The notes under the pieces were generated by a model, which was not told the origin of the DNA, did no database searches, and was given only the letters and a program-made list of their open reading frames with translations. Made by a program: the position numbers and the translations under genes. A stretch of DNA of 64,000 nucleotides from Haloferula rosea (GTDB lineage Bacteria; Verrucomicrobiota; Verrucomicrobiia; Verrucomicrobiales; Akkermansiaceae), in the NCBI RefSeq assembly GCF_016595525.1, contig NZ_JAENII010000004.1:124001-188000 (forward strand). The letters are read 5' to 3'. Positions 8,871 to 20,666 of the stretch are shown here, one piece after another (within the stretch, counting starts at the first letter, position 1; every line of letters begins with the position of its first letter).

Positions 8871-11681
8871 CTACGGCGTCGGGCCTTGTTCTTCGACCGT
8901 GGGTCGATCTGATTCCTCCTCATCGGCAAGAAGCCGTTTCAGCACGGTGGCAAAGCGGTTGTAGAAGAACCCGAGTGTGACCAGCGCCACCCCAAGGGCG
9001 ATGAATGCCATCACCCGGATGAAGGTCTCGAAGGCCCAGACATCGACAAGGAATAGCTTGGCGAGTGCGAGCGCGAGCAGGGCAAAGCCGATGTGACGCA
9101 GGGTCGCCATGGAGCGCCACAGTCCGACGCAGACGTACGTGAAGCCTAGTAGTGTCCAGAGGATGGCGACGGGTTGCCAGCCCAGATGAACCGCGAGGGC
9201 CTGGGTGGTCCAGACTGCCGCGCCCACGGCGAATGCTGCCTGAATGAGCCGCCGGACCTCGCGGGGCAGGGTGACCGGAATCACACGCAGGAAGGTGGCC
9301 ACCCCCAGACTTGCGACGAACCCGAATCCGTGGGCAATGGATGGCATGGCTTCCTGGTCCCACGACGCGGTGGCAAGTGCCCCGATGAAGCCGACGACGG
9401 ATACGAACGAGAGCAGCCCGACCTCGGGCAGGCGTTGCCTGAATCCAAGTCGGTGGACGGTGAGCCAGATGGCGAGCGTGGTCAGCGGGATGAGATCGAT
9501 CCATCCCTGCGGGAACATGCCTGTCCATGCCCAGAGCCAGGCCACCAGGGCCGTGCTCCGCGTGATCCCATGGACGGACTTGGTTCCGACCCAGCCCGGC
9601 CTTTCGCGGTAGGCTGCCGCGGTAAGCGTCAAGAGGGCGGAGGCTGTCGTCAGGAATCCATACCCGGCCTGGTTGGAACCGAGATCGAGCATCAACAGCA
9701 GTGAGAGGAGGAGCATCAAGGATGCCCCCACCTCGAGGCTCCGAAGCCGGACCCATCGAAACGCAAGCACCATGCCGGGCACGGCACCCGACATCAGGAT
9801 CAGGCTGAGTTGACTGCCGAGGTCCCACTCGTGAATCGAAAAGCTCATGGCCAGGGGGAAGCTCAGGGCGTGCAGCCAGGTGAGAGGGTGCACACCGGGC
9901 AGCCCCGACCGGCGCTCCCACAGGGCGGCCGAGCAAGCAGCGCAAATGGCCACCGCGGAGAATGAGAACGACCCGACCGTCAGGACATGCAATGGCATCA
10001 GGACGACGGTGACGACCGCGAAGGCGGCGGATGCTTCCCGCAGTGCGGGCAGCCAACGCCTGCCGCCGGCCAGCAGATAGCCGCAGGACAAGCCCAGCGA
10101 GATGAGTGCGGTCAGGCCGGTCTGCCAGATGGGATCGAGTCGGAGGATCCAGCCGAGAAATGCGACGGCACTCGCCGCCGCGAGCCCGGAGACGGCGGCG
10201 ACATTGGCCAGGATGGCGATGGGGCTCTCGGCCTTGAGGTTTCGTTTTCCCCAGCACCACAGCCCGGTGGTCACGGTGAGAAGCAGGGCGACCAGGCCGA
10301 ACGACAGGGTGGATGTCGTCGGGTGAATGAACGCCAAGAGGACGGACAGCACCATGGCGAGCATGGAGAACGCGAGCTCGGGAAGCCGGCGGAATCGGCA
10401 GAAGGCGACGGCCAATGCCACCGACTCCAGCGCCAGCCCCACGGCCATCTGGTAGCCCTCCAGCCTGAGGATCAGAGCGAGGGTCAGAAGCCCGAGTCCC
10501 TGGCTGAGCTGCGTGCTGCTCCCGGCATTCCGGTTGCGGGAAAGTGCTCCCAAGGCCACAAGAACCAGCCCGAAGACGGCGGGAACCCGCCAGAAGGCAT
10601 CGAAATCGAGCATCAACCACTGCAGCGAAATCAACCCGAAGCAGGCAGCGTTGTTGATCCCGACGAACCATGCCGTTCCACGCGCAGAGAGGGCTCCTTC
10701 GAAACGTCCGGCCATGCCGATGACACCCGGCAGGGCGAACATGGCCCAGCTCGCGGCGACGAAAAACATGCCCGAGACATGCAACTCGCCACCGGCGGCT
10801 CCGGCGAGGTTCCACCATAGGAAGGATGCGTAGATGCCGACCATGCCGACCCACCCCAGCGCCCCCCAACCGGGCCGCCGCATCAGATAGACTCCGCCAG
10901 CTGCGAGGAACACGTTCGACACCGCCGCCAGCCATCCGACCGGCTGCAGCGTGGTGGCATAGGCTGACATCAGCAGGCCCATCATTGCCGTGAGCGGTGC
11001 CTTGCGGCGGATGGAAGTGCCGACGATTAAAGCCGCCGAGCCCAACAGAAGCAGCGCTGCAACCACGGGTGACTCGATCACCCGGAGTCGCTCCACCTGG
11101 TGACTGGCGAAGGTGCACCAGTAGAAGAAGGCCATCCCTCCAGCGAGGAGGACTTCTCCGAACTTCTCCGTGCGGTCGCGTTTGGCCAACCACCAGCCTG
11201 TGGCCGACAGACCCAGCGCCGAGACATACAAGGCGACGAGCCGGACCGCGGCGGGTAGCTCCTTGATCCAGTTCTGATAGGCGTAGTTGCCAAGGAGGAC
11301 GAGCCCGGTCACCAGGAGGACCACGCCGATTCTCACCAGCCAGATCCTGCCGATCTGCAGCTCCATCTCTCCCTTCGCAGGTGCGACAGGGGGTGGCGCG
11401 ACGATCGCAGCCACGTCTTCATCCTCGGGAAGTTCTTCCTCGATCGCGGGTGCCTCGTGGATGGGGGGCACGACTTCCACTGGCTCCACCGGCTCGGCGG
11501 GCACGGGCAGCGGTGGCGGCACGGGGGCCCGTTCGGTCTCACATTCCACGGTCAAGCGCCGCTCGAGGTCGGCGATCGCATCCCGCAGTGATTCGATCTC
11601 CCGGGTATGGGATAGCTCGATCTGTTCGAGGCGCTCTCGCAGGCGGATCAACTCCGCCCGCTGTGGATCACTGGGGGCCAT
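8871..11681 (-). CDS. DUF2339 family polytopic membrane protein
   Basis: A protein of 936 residues. It opens with a coiled-coil of about 45 residues (LIRLRERLEQIELSHTREIE), then a Pro- and Glu-rich linker to about residue 105. The family-typical entry ELQIGRIWLVRIGVVLLVTG and more than twenty hydrophobic helices follow to the end. This arrangement matches the DUF2339 family of very large inner-membrane proteins. Their function is unknown, although a role in envelope or polymer processes has been suggested. The tail after the last helix is acidic (LADEEESDRP). It is likely transcribed alone; no clear promoter was recognised in the 101 bases upstream. Confidence 0.85.
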   Translation of the reverse strand: MAPSDPQRAELIRLRERLEQIELSHTREIESLRDAIADLERRLTVECETERAPVPPPLPVPAEPVEPVEVVPPIHEAPAIEEELPEDEDVAAIVAPPPVAPAKGEMELQIGRIWLVRIGVVLLVTGLVLLGNYAYQNWIKELPAAVRLVALYVSALGLSATGWWLAKRDRTEKFGEVLLAGGMAFFYWCTFASHQVERLRVIESPVVAALLLLGSAALIVGTSIRRKAPLTAMMGLLMSAYATTLQPVGWLAAVSNVFLAAGGVYLMRRPGWGALGWVGMVGIYASFLWWNLAGAAGGELHVSGMFFVAASWAMFALPGVIGMAGRFEGALSARGTAWFVGINNAACFGLISLQWLMLDFDAFWRVPAVFGLVLVALGALSRNRNAGSSTQLSQGLGLLTLALILRLEGYQMAVGLALESVALAVAFCRFRRLPELAFSMLAMVLSVLLAFIHPTTSTLSFGLVALLLTVTTGLWCWGKRNLKAESPIAILANVAAVSGLAAASAVAFLGWILRLDPIWQTGLTALISLGLSCGYLLAGGRRWLPALREASAAFAVVTVVLMPLHVLTVGSFSFSAVAICAACSAALWERRSGLPGVHPLTWLHALSFPLAMSFSIHEWDLGSQLSLILMSGAVPGMVLAFRWVRLRSLEVGASLMLLLSLLLMLDLGSNQAGYGFLTTASALLTLTAAAYRERPGWVGTKSVHGITRSTALVAWLWAWTGMFPQGWIDLIPLTTLAIWLTVHRLGFRQRLPEVGLLSFVSVVGFIGALATASWDQEAMPSIAHGFGFVASLGVATFLRVIPVTLPREVRRLIQAAFAVGAAVWTTQALAVHLGWQPVAILWTLLGFTYVCVGLWRSMATLRHIGFALLALALAKLFLVDVWAFETFIRVMAFIALGVALVTLGFFYNRFATVLKRLLADEEESDRPTVEEQGPTP

Positions 11682-11782
11682 CCGCGGAATCTATCGGATT
11701 CCCATCAATCCGGGGCATCGATAATCAAGGAATCGGCATCGGCAGAATCGATGTTTCTGACCGGCCAAGCCAACCGTCTTCT

Positions 11783-12247
11783 TCAGATATCGATCGCCTC
11801 CTTCGCTCGCGTCCGGAGTTCCCACAGGGAGAGCACGCCTTTCACCTCGGAGGCCGCGCATGATCCGTCGACATGCTTCTCGGTGGCGATGACCTTTCCG
11901 TCCTTCTCCAGCTTGAGCTGGATGGTGTCCTGAGTCGTGCAGCCTCCCTCCGGTCCGGCCTGGTAGTAGTCGAGTAGCAACTCGAGCCCCTCAAGGTCGG
12001 CCTTGCTGAGTTTCACGGTGCCGAGATTCACCTTCTTGGCCGGCTTTCCCTGGTCGAACTGACCGGTCAGCTCCCAGACCTGCACGCTATCTCCACGAAA
12101 CTCGAAGTAGGTGGTCGAGTTGTGGAAACACCCCTGGGACTCGAAGGTGACCTTGAGTCGTGAACCTGCCGGGCGGTCCTCGAAGGAGATCGGCTTGGCC
12201 CCGACCAGGCAGGGAAGGAGCGTGAGGAGGAGGACGCTGGTTTTCAT
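11783..12247 (-). CDS. Secreted protein of unknown function
   Basis: A protein of 154 residues starting MKTSVLLLTLLPCLVGA, a signal peptide ending near GA-KP. Apart from one cysteine in the signal peptide, the mature part has three (SQGCFHN, EGGCTTQD, DGSCAAS), so at least one disulfide is possible. The body looks like a beta-rich domain, with alternating polar and hydrophobic stretches (IQLKLEKDGKVIATEKHV). I do not recognise the family. It sits between the DUF2339 gene and a secretin-like gene, all on the minus strand, but the gaps of 101 and 73 bases do not prove an operon. Confidence 0.65.
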   Translation of the reverse strand: MKTSVLLLTLLPCLVGAKPISFEDRPAGSRLKVTFESQGCFHNSTTYFEFRGDSVQVWELTGQFDQGKPAKKVNLGTVKLSKADLEGLELLLDYYQAGPEGGCTTQDTIQLKLEKDGKVIATEKHVDGSCAASEVKGVLSLWELRTRAKEAIDI

Positions 12248-12320
12248 TCCACCCGTGTAGCGCTTCTCCCGGCGCCTCTCAAGGATGGAAGAGGCACGGG
12301 CACGGCCGAAGCAAGGTCCG

Positions 12321-13169
12321 CTACCTGGCGGGATCGATTCTCAGCAGGACCAGCCAGCTTTGGTCGGACTCAGCCTGCTCCGCCTTTCGCGGTGCGGTTG
12401 CAGCGGAAAGCACCTGCCAGTGTCCCGCTTCCACACGAAGGAGTCCGCCAGCCCGGAACAGGGTGAAGACCGGCATCTGCAGATGAAGTTCCTCATCCCC
12501 GTAGTTCGCCTTTCCAGTCTGTTGGACATCTTCCAGAGAGAGGGAGAGATCCCACGAGCCGTCGTCGACCGATACCGGGTGAATCTCCGCCTCGACACTC
12601 AGGCCGGTGTTCCGGGTTTCGAAGGCGGTCGGGGTGGCAGCGGTGGCCAGCTTGCCGATGACCTCGGACAGCGAGCCATTTTTGTCGGACTCGAGGAGTG
12701 GCTCGATGGCTTCCGCGGGCAGGACTTCGGGCGGCTCATACTCGGTCGGATAGATCTGCTCCACGATGCTCTCGATGCTGCTTCGGGACTTCGCTTCAAG
12801 GGAAAGGACCGGTGCGTGTACCAGGCGGGCTGGTCCGGGCAGCAGTTCCCGGCGCCAGGCTGCGACGGCCTCTTTCCCTTCGAGCTGATCCAGACGGATC
12901 GCCATTTCCCTCGAGTTCAATTCCCACACCTCGATCCTCAGCCTCAGCGTTTCGCGTGCTTCGGCGAGACGTTGTTCCGGGACGCGGTCCAGACCGTAGC
13001 CCGAGGCATGCCCTACATCGGCAAAGGGATCCTGATCCCGCACTTCGGAAGCTCCGATGTCCGGATCGGCCACGGCCACGCCTCCAGAGTTGGAAGCCGT
13101 GGGCTCAGGCTCCTGGGCGCTGAGGAACGCGGCGAGCGGGATCATCATCGAAATCGTCCGAATCTTCAT
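12321..13169 (-). CDS. Secreted protein resembling the C-terminal secretin region; paralogue of the protein at 30153
   Basis: A protein of 282 residues with a signal peptide (MIPLAAFLSAQE). An N-terminal segment with a likely helix (RLAEARETLRLRIEVWEL) precedes EQIYPTEYEPPE at about residue 137 and ATPTAFETRNTG at about 178. From memory, those two motifs flank the start of the secretin domain in verrucomicrobial secretins of the Amuc_1098 type. MPVFTLFRAGGLLRVEAG and SWLVLLRIDP occupy the places where secretins carry their conserved beta-strands and closing strand. The full secretin and N-domains are missing, so it is unlikely to form a pore by itself. The nearest relative in the window is at 30153-30971. 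Similarity to secretins is inferred without a search. Confidence 0.65.
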   Translation of the reverse strand: MKIRTISMMIPLAAFLSAQEPEPTASNSGGVAVADPDIGASEVRDQDPFADVGHASGYGLDRVPEQRLAEARETLRLRIEVWELNSREMAIRLDQLEGKEAVAAWRRELLPGPARLVHAPVLSLEAKSRSSIESIVEQIYPTEYEPPEVLPAEAIEPLLESDKNGSLSEVIGKLATAATPTAFETRNTGLSVEAEIHPVSVDDGSWDLSLSLEDVQQTGKANYGDEELHLQMPVFTLFRAGGLLRVEAGHWQVLSAATAPRKAEQAESDQSWLVLLRIDPAR

Positions 13170-13313
13170 GGTTCAGTGGGTAACATCGATGGAACGTGAT
13201 GAAGAGAAGGACTATTCATGATTTCCGTCTGGAAACTGCCCGCGCATATCCGCAAGCGCTCCGCGCATTTCCCCGTTTTCATCGTCCGATTCCGAATCCA
13301 GTATCCCCGTCTC

Positions 13314-14510
13314 ATGTTTCCCTCGTCCTTCAACGAACACCTTGATCAAACGCTCGCCGAGATCGAATCCGCCGGGCTCTACAAGCGCGAGCGCCTGATC
13401 GACTCGACCCAGAACTCAACCGTCCGCCTGAAGGATGGCCGCGAGGTGATCAACATGTGCGCCAACAACTACCTCGGACTGGCCGACCACCCGGAAGTCG
13501 TCGGTGCGGCCAAGGAGGCACTCGATCGTTGGGGATTCGGCATGGCCAGTGTGCGCTTCATCTGCGGCACCCAGACGCTGCACAAGAAGCTGGAGGAAAC
13601 CATCAGCCGCTTCCTCGGCACCGAGGACACCATCCTTTACCCGAGCTGCTTCGATGCGAATGGCGGGCTCTTCGAAGTCCTGCTCACCGCCGAGGATGCC
13701 GTGATCTCCGACTCGCTCAATCACGCTTCCATCATCGACGGCGTGCGCCTGTGCAAGGCAAAGCGGTTCCGCTATGCCAACAACGACATGGCCGATCTGG
13801 AAGCGAAGCTTCAGGAAGCGGATGCCGCCGGAGCGCGCTTCAAGTTGATTACTACGGATGGCGTATTTTCCATGGATGGCATCATCGGCCAGCTGGACAA
13901 GGTCCACGCCCTCGCGGACAAGTACAACGCCATTGTCCACTTCGACGACTGCCACTCGACGGGTTTCCTCGGTGAGCGGGGCCGTGGCACGCACGAGCAC
14001 TGTGGATTGTTCGGCAAGATCGACCTGACCACCGGCACGCTTGGCAAGGCCCTGGGCGGTGCTTCCGGCGGCTACACCTCCGGCAAGAAGGAAGTCATCG
14101 ACCTGCTGCGCCAGCGTTCGCGCCCCTACCTGTTCTCCAATACGATTGCTCCGCCCATCGCAGCCGCTTCGGTCAAGGTCTTCGAGATGCTCGAGGCCTC
14201 GACCGAGTTTGCCGACCGCGTGAAGGAGAACACCAAGTACTTCCGCGATGCCATGGCGGGCACCGGCTTCACCATCGCCGGTGAGGACCACCCGATTTCA
14301 CCGGTCATGCTCGGGGACGCCGCCCTGTCCCAGAAATTCGCCGACAAGCTTCTCGATCACGGTGTCTATGCCATCGGCTTCTTCTTCCCCGTGGTGCCCA
14401 AGGACACCGCACGCATCCGCACCCAGATCAGCGCGGCCCACACCCGCGAGCAGCTCGACAAGGGCATCGAAGCCTTCGTCAAGACGGGCAAGGAGCTGGG
14501 AGTGATTTGA
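13314..14510 (+). CDS. kbl: Glycine C-acetyltransferase (2-amino-3-ketobutyrate CoA ligase)
   Basis: A PLP enzyme of the alpha-oxoamine synthase family. It cleaves 2-amino-3-ketobutyrate with CoA to glycine and acetyl-CoA in threonine breakdown. The ATG at 13314 gives 398 residues, the usual length; an in-frame ATG at 13218 would add 32 residues without family support. Visible motifs are [14 protein letters not shown], the substrate loop [28 protein letters not shown], and [15 protein letters not shown] with the PLP lysine at 245. Threonine dehydrogenase (tdh), often its neighbour, is not in the window. It is divergent from the secretin-like gene, with 144 bases between. Confidence 0.95.
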   Translation: MFPSSFNEHLDQTLAEIESAGLYKRERLIDSTQNSTVRLKDGREVINMCANNYLGLADHPEVVGAAKEALDRWGFGMASVRFICGTQTLHKKLEETISRFLGTEDTILYPSCFDANGGLFEVLLTAEDAVISDSLNHASIIDGVRLCKAKRFRYANNDMADLEAKLQEADAAGARFKLITTDGVFSMDGIIGQLDKVHALADKYNAIVHFDDCHSTGFLGERGRGTHEHCGLFGKIDLTTGTLGKALGGASGGYTSGKKEVIDLLRQRSRPYLFSNTIAPPIAAASVKVFEMLEASTEFADRVKENTKYFRDAMAGTGFTIAGEDHPISPVMLGDAALSQKFADKLLDHGVYAIGFFFPVVPKDTARIRTQISAAHTREQLDKGIEAFVKTGKELGVI

Positions 14511-14524
14511 GTGGGTGGGCTTTT

Positions 14525-14549
14525 GGAGTTCGCTGTGATGACGAACTCC
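14525..14549. other. Intergenic hairpin between kbl and rnhA
   Basis: Perfect arms GGAGTTCG / CGAACTCC with a 9-base loop. There is no T-run on either strand, so it may be a weak terminator or an mRNA end-protecting structure. Confidence 0.45.
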
Positions 14550-14590
14550 ATGCTGTCCTTGAACGGATTCCCACCGACTGATGACGCGCC

Positions 14591-15058
14591 TTGAAGAAAG
14601 TTGATGTGCATACTGACGGCGCCTGCCGTGGAAATCCGGGGCCGGGAGGATTCGGCGTGGTGCTGACCAGTGGGAAGCATCGGCTGGAGCTGTCGCAGGG
14701 ATTTGCGCGGACGACGAACAACCGGATGGAACTGCTGGCGGCGATCGTGGCCCTGGAGGCATTGACCCAACCTTGTTCCGTGCGCCTTTGGTCGGACTCC
14801 CGCTATCTGGTGGATGCCATGACCAAGGGTTGGCTGCGCGGGTGGAAGCGCAAGGGATGGGTGACTTCAAATCGCCAGCCGGTGAAGAACCGGGACCTGT
14901 GGGAGCGTCTCGATGCGGCGGCGGAAGCGCACGAGGTCGAGTGGAAGTGGCTCAAGGGGCACGCCGGTCACAGGGAGAACGAACGCTGCGATGAACTGGC
15001 GGTGACGGCCTCCCAAGCTCCCGGGTTACCACCGGATGATGGCTTCGAGGGGAACTGA
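14591..15058 (+). CDS. rnhA: Ribonuclease HI
   Basis: Degrades RNA in RNA-DNA hybrids, for example primers and R-loops. It has 155 residues, as in E. coli. The acidic active site is visible: [15 protein letters not shown] with Asp9, [25 protein letters not shown], and the C-terminal [11 protein letters not shown]. The basic handle region [13 protein letters not shown] is present. The start is a TTG; the nearby ATG at 14581 is in another frame and hits a stop after seven codons. It follows kbl by 80 bases, with a hairpin between. Confidence 0.95.
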   Translation: MKKVDVHTDGACRGNPGPGGFGVVLTSGKHRLELSQGFARTTNNRMELLAAIVALEALTQPCSVRLWSDSRYLVDAMTKGWLRGWKRKGWVTSNRQPVKNRDLWERLDAAAEAHEVEWKWLKGHAGHRENERCDELAVTASQAPGLPPDDGFEGN

Positions 15059-15085
15059 GTGGTGAAGTCGGACCTCGGCGCGTGC

Positions 15086-15904
15086 TCAGCACAGGCGCAC
15101 CATGTCCTTCACAAACTGGCCCCAGAGGAAGAACAACCCTCGCGTGGAGTACTTGAAATGGCGATCGCCCGAAGGCTGGATCACACCCGATTTGAGGTTG
15201 TGCTCGATCTGCTCCTGCATCTCCGCCTCGATCGCGTGCTCGATTTCGTCGGGATCAGGGACGCGGAGGGAGTCGGGATGGATCTTCAGCTTACGCAGGA
15301 ACTGGCGGTGGTCCTCGAGGATCTGGTCGAACGCGTTGCGTTCACAGGGGACGTGGTTCCAGTGCATCGTCGGCAAGCACTTCAAGGTCGGCGAGAACGG
15401 GAAGTTCGTGGTGCGGAAGATGCGCCCTTCTTCATCGCGGGAGGTCACTGAAATGAAGGCGAATGCGACGTTTCCCTGCTCGCACAGACAGACGGTGGCC
15501 TCGGCCCGTTCTTCGGGGTGCCAGTAGATCTGAAAATGCTGCTGCATGCCGGCCCACTCCCAACCGCAGTCATCGACGTGCTCGAATCCCTCTTCCTCCA
15601 TGCCCATGGCGGCTTCGGGTGCATTGGGGAAAAACGCCGGGTCGGGAACCTGGCGGTGACGCAGACGATTCTCGGTCGGCAGGCGCATCCTGCGGATGCG
15701 TGTGAGCAGCTCGAACCAAGGAAGGAAGAACCAGGGAACGACACCGATCAGCCCGCACCACCAGCAGTCGAAGAGAAACCCGAAGAGCAGATAGCCGGCG
15801 ACGAGGAAGGTCAAAGCCCCCATCTTGCGTGGAAATGCCGCTCTGGAGGAGCGCAGGCCGAGGGCCAGCACCACCAATCCGATCACGACCAAGGATTCAC
15901 GCAT
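15086..15904 (-). CDS. Membrane-anchored protein of unknown function
   Basis: The ATG at 15904 gives 272 residues starting MRESLVVIGLVVLALG; an upstream ATG at 15976 would add a hydrophilic leader of 24 residues before the first helix. Three hydrophobic segments lie within the first 75 residues (LVVIGLVVLALG, LTFLVAGYLLFGFLF, GLIGVVPWFFLPW). A cytoplasmic-type domain of about 190 residues follows (DCGWEWAGMQQHFQIYWHP and FKYSTRGLFFLWGQFV). I recognise no family. It converges on rnhA, with 27 bases between stops. Confidence 0.6.
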   Translation of the reverse strand: MRESLVVIGLVVLALGLRSSRAAFPRKMGALTFLVAGYLLFGFLFDCWWCGLIGVVPWFFLPWFELLTRIRRMRLPTENRLRHRQVPDPAFFPNAPEAAMGMEEEGFEHVDDCGWEWAGMQQHFQIYWHPEERAEATVCLCEQGNVAFAFISVTSRDEEGRIFRTTNFPFSPTLKCLPTMHWNHVPCERNAFDQILEDHRQFLRKLKIHPDSLRVPDPDEIEHAIEAEMQEQIEHNLKSGVIQPSGDRHFKYSTRGLFFLWGQFVKDMVRLC

Positions 15905-15992
15905 AGGGTTTTTGAAGGTTTCGCGGGGAACACCCCCCGAGGGCTGCAAAGAAACGCCATCGTGGTGTTCCGTCAAGGGGGTGTTTCCGACC

Positions 15993-16035
15993 CGGTGAAA
16001 AAGGTTTCACCTAAAACGGGTGTTCGGTTTCACCG
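15993..16035. promoter_or_regulatory. Inverted and direct repeats in a divergent intergenic region
   Basis: GGTGAAA at 15994 can pair with TTTCACC at 16005 or, with one more base pair, with the second copy at 16028. GGTTTCACC occurs twice. The region lies between the divergent membrane-protein gene (start 15904) and the carbonic anhydrase gene (start 16099). It could hold operators or mutually exclusive RNA hairpins; function is unknown. Confidence 0.4.
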
Positions 16036-16098
16036 ATTCTGGTCTTCGTAGGGAATCCAATCTGGCGGGTTTCTCCGCATGCCGGCAGAATCCTCGCG

Positions 16099-16614
16099 AT
16101 GGCCATCGAACCCTACGAACAGTTTCATCCCGAAATCGATCCCACCGCATTCGTCGCCGCGAGCGCGGATCTGATCGGCCGAGTCACGATGCATGAGCAA
16201 AGCAGTGCATGGTACAACACCACCCTTCGTGGAGACATCAACGAGATCGTCATTGGTCCGCGTTCGAACATTCAGGACAACGCCGTCGTGCATCTCGCCG
16301 ATGACTACGGCTGCTACGTCGGTGAGCTGGTGACGGTCGGCCATTCGGCCATCATTCATGCCTGCACGATCAAGAATGAAGTCCTGATCGGCATGGGTGC
16401 GATTGTCCTCGATGGCGCGGTGATCGGGGAGCGTAGCATCATCGGCGCCGGTGCCGTGGTGACCGGTGGCACCGAGGTGCCGCCCGGGTCGCTGGTTCTC
16501 GGCACGCCGGCGAAGGTAGTGCGGACGCTCTCACTCGACGAACAGCAGGGAGTGAAGCACTGGGCGGAAAAATACGTCGCCCAGTCGCGCAAGTTCATGG
16601 CGCGGGAATTCTGA
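16099..16614 (+). CDS. Gamma carbonic anhydrase family protein
   Basis: A left-handed beta-helix protein of 171 residues, the normal size for the family. Hexapeptide repeats run through VIGPRSNIQDNAVVH and IGAGAVVTGGTEVPPGS. The three zinc-binding histidines of the family are visible at 65 (NAVVHLADD), 82 and 87 (VGHSAIIHA), so metal binding should be intact. Arg44 and Asp46 in LRGDIN complete the conserved core. Members reversibly hydrate CO2, though many bacterial ones (YrdA, PaaY type) have weak or unproven activity. A C-terminal helix (HWAEKYVAQSRKFM) is typical. Confidence 0.9.
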   Translation: MAIEPYEQFHPEIDPTAFVAASADLIGRVTMHEQSSAWYNTTLRGDINEIVIGPRSNIQDNAVVHLADDYGCYVGELVTVGHSAIIHACTIKNEVLIGMGAIVLDGAVIGERSIIGAGAVVTGGTEVPPGSLVLGTPAKVVRTLSLDEQQGVKHWAEKYVAQSRKFMAREF

Positions 16615-16625
16615 GTCCCGGAGGT

Positions 16626-16645
16626 CGCGCGACGTCGGTCGCGCG
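16626..16645. terminator. Palindromic stem between convergent genes, possible bidirectional terminator
   Basis: Perfect arms CGCGCGAC / GTCGCGCG with a GTCG loop. It sits 12 bases after the carbonic anhydrase stop and 37 bases from the carB stop, so it could end both transcripts. There is no T-run. Confidence 0.5.
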
Positions 16646-16681
16646 TCTCCGTGCCGTAGTCCCTCAATCGGACCTTGAGGT

Positions 16682-19897
<3,216 letters not shown>

Positions 19898-19954
19898 GGC
19901 AGAGAGGGGGCCCGACGGAGCCCGGGATGGGCGGTTGCGGGCTAAATTTTGGGG

Positions 19955-19983
19955 TATTTGGCAGGGTCCGGGCTCGTTGTAAA
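19955..19983 (-). promoter_or_regulatory. Candidate carB promoter
   Basis: On the minus strand, TTTACA at 19983-19978 and CAAATA at 19960-19955 are separated by 17 bases. They lie about 58 bases upstream of the carB start. The -10 match is weak. Confidence 0.4.
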
Positions 19984-20112
19984 GGACCGGATGAAGACGG
20001 CGGCGGGATGGAGGTGGGTGGCGGGTGCGGAATCGTCATTCCCAGCCACCTCTCGCGCTGGATCGAGCTCGAGGTCGCGGAGGCTCAGCACGGGCCCTTT
20101 CCGGTCGGCACC

Positions 20113-20141
20113 TTGACCCCGCCGACCCCGGAGTGCTAGGA
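20113..20141 (+). promoter_or_regulatory. Candidate promoter for the lipoprotein gene at 20173
   Basis: TTGACC at 20113-20118 and CTAGGA at 20136-20141 with a 17-base spacer. TGCTAG at 20134 is an alternative -10 with a shorter 15-base spacer. The start codon follows 31 bases later. Confidence 0.45.
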
Positions 20142-20172
20142 ACCCTCAAGGGTCCCGGAGCCCTCCATCCTC

Positions 20173-20658
20173 ATGAAACCGATTTCTGCCTGCCTTCTTG
20201 CCGCCCTCGTTCTCGCCGTTCCGATGCTCAGTTCCTGCGGCAGCGCGGTCGGGCTGGGATCTGAAACCAGCGGCAACTACGCCTCGACGCGCATCAAGAG
20301 CTCGGACCTCAGCCTGATTCGCTCGACCACCACCGCCGTATTCAGCGAAGCGGGGTTTTCGTCGAGGGGAGGGAAGGGGTCCACCCTCTACTTCCAGAAG
20401 GTGGGCAGCCGCTCGGCCCAGATCACCTGGGGGGGCAATTTCAACGCCAATCCGGTCATGATCGAGCCGGAGGTGCAGGTCAGCCCCCGTGGAGCCGAGA
20501 CGCTGCTGGTGTGCAATGTGTACTTCGTCCAACAGAGCACCGTGTATGGGGAGAACGTCAAGCAGCCCCACCTGGTCGGCAAATCCGGCTACGAGCGGAT
20601 GCTTTCCACGATCCGCAAGCGTGTCGAGGCTGCGGAAAAAGCGCGCACCGGAAGCTGA
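20173..20658 (+). CDS. Putative lipoprotein of unknown function
   Basis: A protein of 161 residues with a lipoprotein signal: MKPISACLLAALVLAVPM then LSSC, with Cys22 the likely lipidation site. The mature part has alternating beta-strands and Ser/Thr-rich turns (DLSLIRSTTTAVFSEAGFSS, AQITWGGNFN), and a helical, charged C-terminus (RMLSTIRKRVEAAEKA). Comparable small lipoproteins of unknown role are common in Verrucomicrobiota. Its stop is 8 bases from the stop of the convergent DUF2236 gene, with no room for a separate terminator. Confidence 0.7.
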   Translation: MKPISACLLAALVLAVPMLSSCGSAVGLGSETSGNYASTRIKSSDLSLIRSTTTAVFSEAGFSSRGGKGSTLYFQKVGSRSAQITWGGNFNANPVMIEPEVQVSPRGAETLLVCNVYFVQQSTVYGENVKQPHLVGKSGYERMLSTIRKRVEAAEKARTGS

Positions 20659-20666
20659 GTCCCGTG

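Noticed and set aside
12285-13199. A 304-codon open frame opposite the secretin-like gene
   Set aside because: The minus-strand gene has a signal peptide and a paralogue at 30153; the plus frame has neither.
19898-20172. The 275-base gap between carB and the lipoprotein gene as a small gene or RNA
   Set aside because: Apart from two promoter candidates I saw no conserved structure, and the small open frame there has no coding character.
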